A DNA stretch of 7,215 nt from Desulfobacteraceae bacterium UBA5623. GTDB lineage: Bacteria > Desulfobacterota > DSM-4660 > Desulfatiglandales > Desulfatiglandaceae. The stretch is from the NCBI GenBank assembly GCA_002424495.1, contig DIKH01000018.1, forward strand, positions 4,812-12,026, read 5' to 3'. The notes below the pieces were generated by a model, which saw only the letters and a list, made by a program, of their open reading frames with translations, was not told the DNA's origin and made no database searches. Each line of letters starts with the position of its first letter. Position 1 is the first letter of the stretch. Below, one piece after another: positions 5,416 to 7,215 of the stretch. The translations under genes were made by a program, and so were the position numbers.

Positions 5416-6351
5416 ATGATTATGGCTCCCTATAAGAAACTCCCTTTTATTGCTATCGTTGTGTTAACGCTCTTTTTTATCACCGGATTTATGGATTTTA
5501 CAGAGGCCAGATCACGTAGCGGCGGTCGTTCTTTCAGCCCAAGCAGATCATATTCAAGACCCGCAACGCAGCCGCGCCAGAACAATCAGGCTGTCATGCC
5601 TACTGGTTCAGGTCTTTCAGGGTCATTTACCAGGGGATTGGCCGGAGGATTGGTCGGAGGCGCTATCGGCAGCATGCTTTTTGGCGGCATGGCCCATGGC
5701 ATGGGAGCAGGAGGCTTTGGGGGGAGCGGTATAGGGCTGATTGAAATCCTGCTGATCGGAGGAATTATTTACTTTTTATATAAAAGGTTTTTTCGACGGC
5801 CGGCCCTTTCTCCAACCGGCGATTATAATCCAACCTATGCCAGAAGTTCCGCAGGCTGGATCGCCGGCCCGTCCGGGAGCCCTGATATGATGGATATCCC
5901 TCCTGATGATCCGTTGGTTAACGGTGTAAGGCAGATATGGGATGTGGATCCGGATTTTAATCCGGATAATTTTAACGACACGGCACAGGACCTGTTCTTT
6001 AAGATCCAGGCCGGCTGGACAAGGCGTGAGACATCGGTTTTGAGTGCATTTGTGGGAGACCAATTATTGAACGAATACGCAGGGCACTTTGCCGAGATGA
6101 AACAAAAGGGGCATGTCAATCGCCTGGAAAACATTGCGGTGCGCAAGGTTGATCTGATTGATGCAGGAGTGGAAGGCTCTGAAATCTTTGTTACTGTGCA
6201 TTTTCTCGCCAACCTGCTCGACTATACAGTAGATGACGTTTCGGGAAATACTATCAGCGGGGACCCGCAAAACCCTGTCAAATTTGAAGAGAACTGGACC
6301 TTTGCCCGGCAGATCGGCTCTAATAGCTGGAAGCTTGAGGGGATAGAATAA
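5416..6351 (+). CDS. Tim44-domain protein with signal sequence and glycine-rich membrane region
   Basis: A 311-residue protein. Residues 8-24 are a hydrophobic signal segment after a KK pair, with a possible cleavage site near TEARS (29-33). An Arg/Ser/Pro-rich low-complexity linker (33-70) follows. A glycine-rich hydrophobic stretch (74-104) and a clear membrane segment (105-121) come next, ending in the basic YKRFFRRP. After a second linker, a Tim44-like domain fills about 165-310, including a PDFNPDNFNDTAQDLFFKIQ helix. This is the usual layout of bacterial Tim44-like proteins, whose fold also occurs in mitochondrial Tim44; their bacterial function is poorly known, and a membrane-associated or binding role is inferred. 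GGAGGT (5401-5406) nine bases before the ATG supports this start; another ATG at 5422 is possible. It appears to be a single-gene unit. Confidence 0.88.
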   Translation: MIMAPYKKLPFIAIVVLTLFFITGFMDFTEARSRSGGRSFSPSRSYSRPATQPRQNNQAVMPTGSGLSGSFTRGLAGGLVGGAIGSMLFGGMAHGMGAGGFGGSGIGLIEILLIGGIIYFLYKRFFRRPALSPTGDYNPTYARSSAGWIAGPSGSPDMMDIPPDDPLVNGVRQIWDVDPDFNPDNFNDTAQDLFFKIQAGWTRRETSVLSAFVGDQLLNEYAGHFAEMKQKGHVNRLENIAVRKVDLIDAGVEGSEIFVTVHFLANLLDYTVDDVSGNTISGDPQNPVKFEENWTFARQIGSNSWKLEGIE

Positions 6352-6396
6352 TACTTGCGATCAGTGCCCAGGATTTAGAGAATTCACCAGCGAACC

Positions 6397-6424
6397 TTGA
6401 CAAGAATATCCTCATGTTTAATTT
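6397..6424 (+). promoter_or_regulatory. Candidate promoter for the methyltransferase leader
   Basis: A perfect -35 TTGACA (6397-6402) is followed after 16 bases by TAATTT (6419-6424), which keeps the key -10 positions T1, A2 and T6. Transcription from here would start near 6431 and give a leader of about 105 bases that includes the terminator at 6488-6523. The weak -10 limits confidence. Confidence 0.4.
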
Positions 6425-6461
6425 CCTGAACATAGGGATGTTATCTGCATTTTTTAAATTA

Positions 6462-6497
6462 TAACCCGCCCAAACATAGGGGCCACGAGCCGGGTTA
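6462..6497 (+). promoter_or_regulatory. Possible antiterminator stem competing with the terminator
   Basis: TAACCCG (6462-6468) is perfectly complementary to CGGGTTA (6491-6497), which is the left arm of the downstream terminator. Pairing here, with a 22-base loop, would exclude the terminator stem. The 6462 arm is nearly a copy of the terminator's right arm (TAAACCCGGC, 6507-6516), so the two compete for the same partner. The terminator stem is longer and stronger, so a bound factor or stalled ribosome would be needed to favour this one. No known riboswitch class is recognised. Confidence 0.35.
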
Positions 6498-6523
6498 CAC
6501 TGAGTGTAAACCCGGCTTTTTTT
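6488..6523 (+). terminator. Strong intrinsic terminator immediately before the methyltransferase ribosome binding site
   Basis: AGCCGGGTT (6488-6496) pairs with AACCCGGCT (6509-6517). ACAC (6497-6500) pairs with GTGT (6504-6507), with a single bulged A (6508) and a TGA loop. Seven T residues follow at 6517-6523. This is a textbook Rho-independent terminator. It lies 136 bases after the Tim44 gene and only two bases before the GGAGG of the next gene, so it may act as an attenuator and not only as the Tim44 terminator. Confidence 0.88.
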
Positions 6524-6535
6524 ATGGAGGAATAC

Positions 6536-7215
6536 ATGATGAGAAAAAATGAACAGAGCAATTCGTTACAATCAAGGACGCTTTTTGAACCTAATGATTT
6601 TACAAGACTTGATGAAAGCGATGACCGCGTTTTCTATGAAACCGATCGTTTTGTCAATCACCTGGACTCCCTTGCCCAATCAACTGTGAAGGCGCTAATC
6701 GGTGAGCTGATTATTGAAGAAAATCCGGTCATCCTGGACTTGATGGCAGGATGGGATTCTCATATTCCTGAAGAAATAAAACCATCAAAAATAGTGGGAC
6801 TCGGTTTAAATAGAAATGAACTCCATAAGAACCATGATCTCACCGAAATTGTCATTCATGACATTAACGCAGACCCAAGACTTCCTTTTCCCAATGATAA
6901 CTTTAACGTGGTCATCAATACCGTGTCCATTGACTATATGACCCGGCCACTGGAAGTCTTCCGTGAGGTTGGAAGGATACTAAGGCCGGGCGGCCTATTT
7001 CTGGTTATTTTTTCAAACAGGATGTTTGCACAGAAGGCCGTCAAAATTTGGCGTGAGGCAGATGAAGACGAGCGGATAATCCTGGTGGAGGATTTTTTTA
7101 AGGAATCAGGTTTATTTGATAATCCAACCCTTTTCATGTCAAGGGGAAAACCCAGACCCCGGTCAGACAAGTACGCTCCTTTAGGTATCCCAAGCGATCC
7201 GGTATATGCATTGTA
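6536..7215 (+). CDS. Class I SAM-dependent methyltransferase (Methyltransf_11 type), 3' end outside the window
   Basis: The frame is open from 6536 to the window edge (226 complete codons, no stop seen). It is a Rossmann-fold methyltransferase. The SAM-binding motif I is the variant VILDLMAGWDSHIP (66-79), where most members have LDxGxGxG. IVGLGLNRNEL (87-97) is the next strand, HDINADPRLPFPNDNFNVVI (109-127 region) holds the acidic contact and motif II, and EVGRILRPGGLFLVIFSNR (144-162) is the post-motif helix and strand. This pattern matches a family of small uncharacterised methyltransferases with DLMxSWxSHLP in motif I; the methyl acceptor is unknown. GGAGG (6526-6530) favours ATG 6536 (5 bases) or the adjacent ATG 6539 (8 bases). 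An in-frame ATG at 6524 precedes the ribosome binding site and is unlikely. Confidence 0.88.
   Translation, partial: MMRKNEQSNSLQSRTLFEPNDFTRLDESDDRVFYETDRFVNHLDSLAQSTVKALIGELIIEENPVILDLMAGWDSHIPEEIKPSKIVGLGLNRNELHKNHDLTEIVIHDINADPRLPFPNDNFNVVINTVSIDYMTRPLEVFREVGRILRPGGLFLVIFSNRMFAQKAVKIWREADEDERIILVEDFFKESGLFDNPTLFMSRGKPRPRSDKYAPLGIPSDPVYAL

Noticed and set aside
5835..6212. Minus-strand open frame of 125 codons across the Tim44-domain gene
   Set aside because: Its composition (Arg, Ser and Cys rich) is typical of an antisense shadow and the plus strand encodes a recognised domain.
6524..6535. In-frame ATG at 6524 as the methyltransferase start
   Set aside because: It directly abuts the terminator T-run and precedes the ribosome binding site, which is correctly spaced for 6536 or 6539.
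1..7215. Mobile elements, CRISPR arrays, toxin-antitoxin or phage-defence genes
   Set aside because: No transposase, integrase, spaced direct repeats or defence-type protein signatures were seen in any frame.

Overview
The window looks like a chromosomal segment of an anaerobic, sulfate-reducer-like bacterium, probably Desulfobacterota (former Deltaproteobacteria). This placement is an inference from gene content (eukaryotic-type glycogen branching enzyme, cytidylate kinase-like protein, universal stress protein, small cupin, Tim44-like protein), moderate GC and strong AAGGAGG-type ribosome binding sites. No search could be run. I see no rRNA, tRNA, CRISPR array, insertion sequence or phage gene.

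Layout. (1) 1-2863, plus strand: a glycogen-metabolism block with the 3' end of a glycogen debranching enzyme, a free-standing glycogen-binding CBM48 protein and a complete GH13_8 branching enzyme. Together they would trim, bind and branch alpha-glucan. (2) 2959-3279, minus strand: a small cupin protein convergent with the branching enzyme, with a nested inverted repeat between them. (3) 3280-3729: a 450-base AT-rich non-coding stretch with a possible two-way promoter, a possible 21-codon ORF and small hairpins. (4) 3730-5187, plus strand: three small genes with strong ribosome binding sites. They encode a cytidylate kinase-like protein that appears to lack its middle third, a universal stress protein and a GNAT acetyltransferase, and are followed by a perfect 12-bp hairpin. 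(5) 5416-6351: an exported or membrane-anchored Tim44-domain protein. (6) 6352-7215: a leader with a promoter-like sequence, a competing hairpin arm and a strong intrinsic terminator ending two bases before the ribosome binding site of a SAM-dependent methyltransferase. That last gene runs off the right edge.

The observations most worth checking are the attenuator-like leader of the methyltransferase gene, the in-frame loss of the central region of the cytidylate kinase-like protein, and the single in-frame TAG separating the CBM48 gene from a branching-enzyme gene that lacks a visible ribosome binding site.
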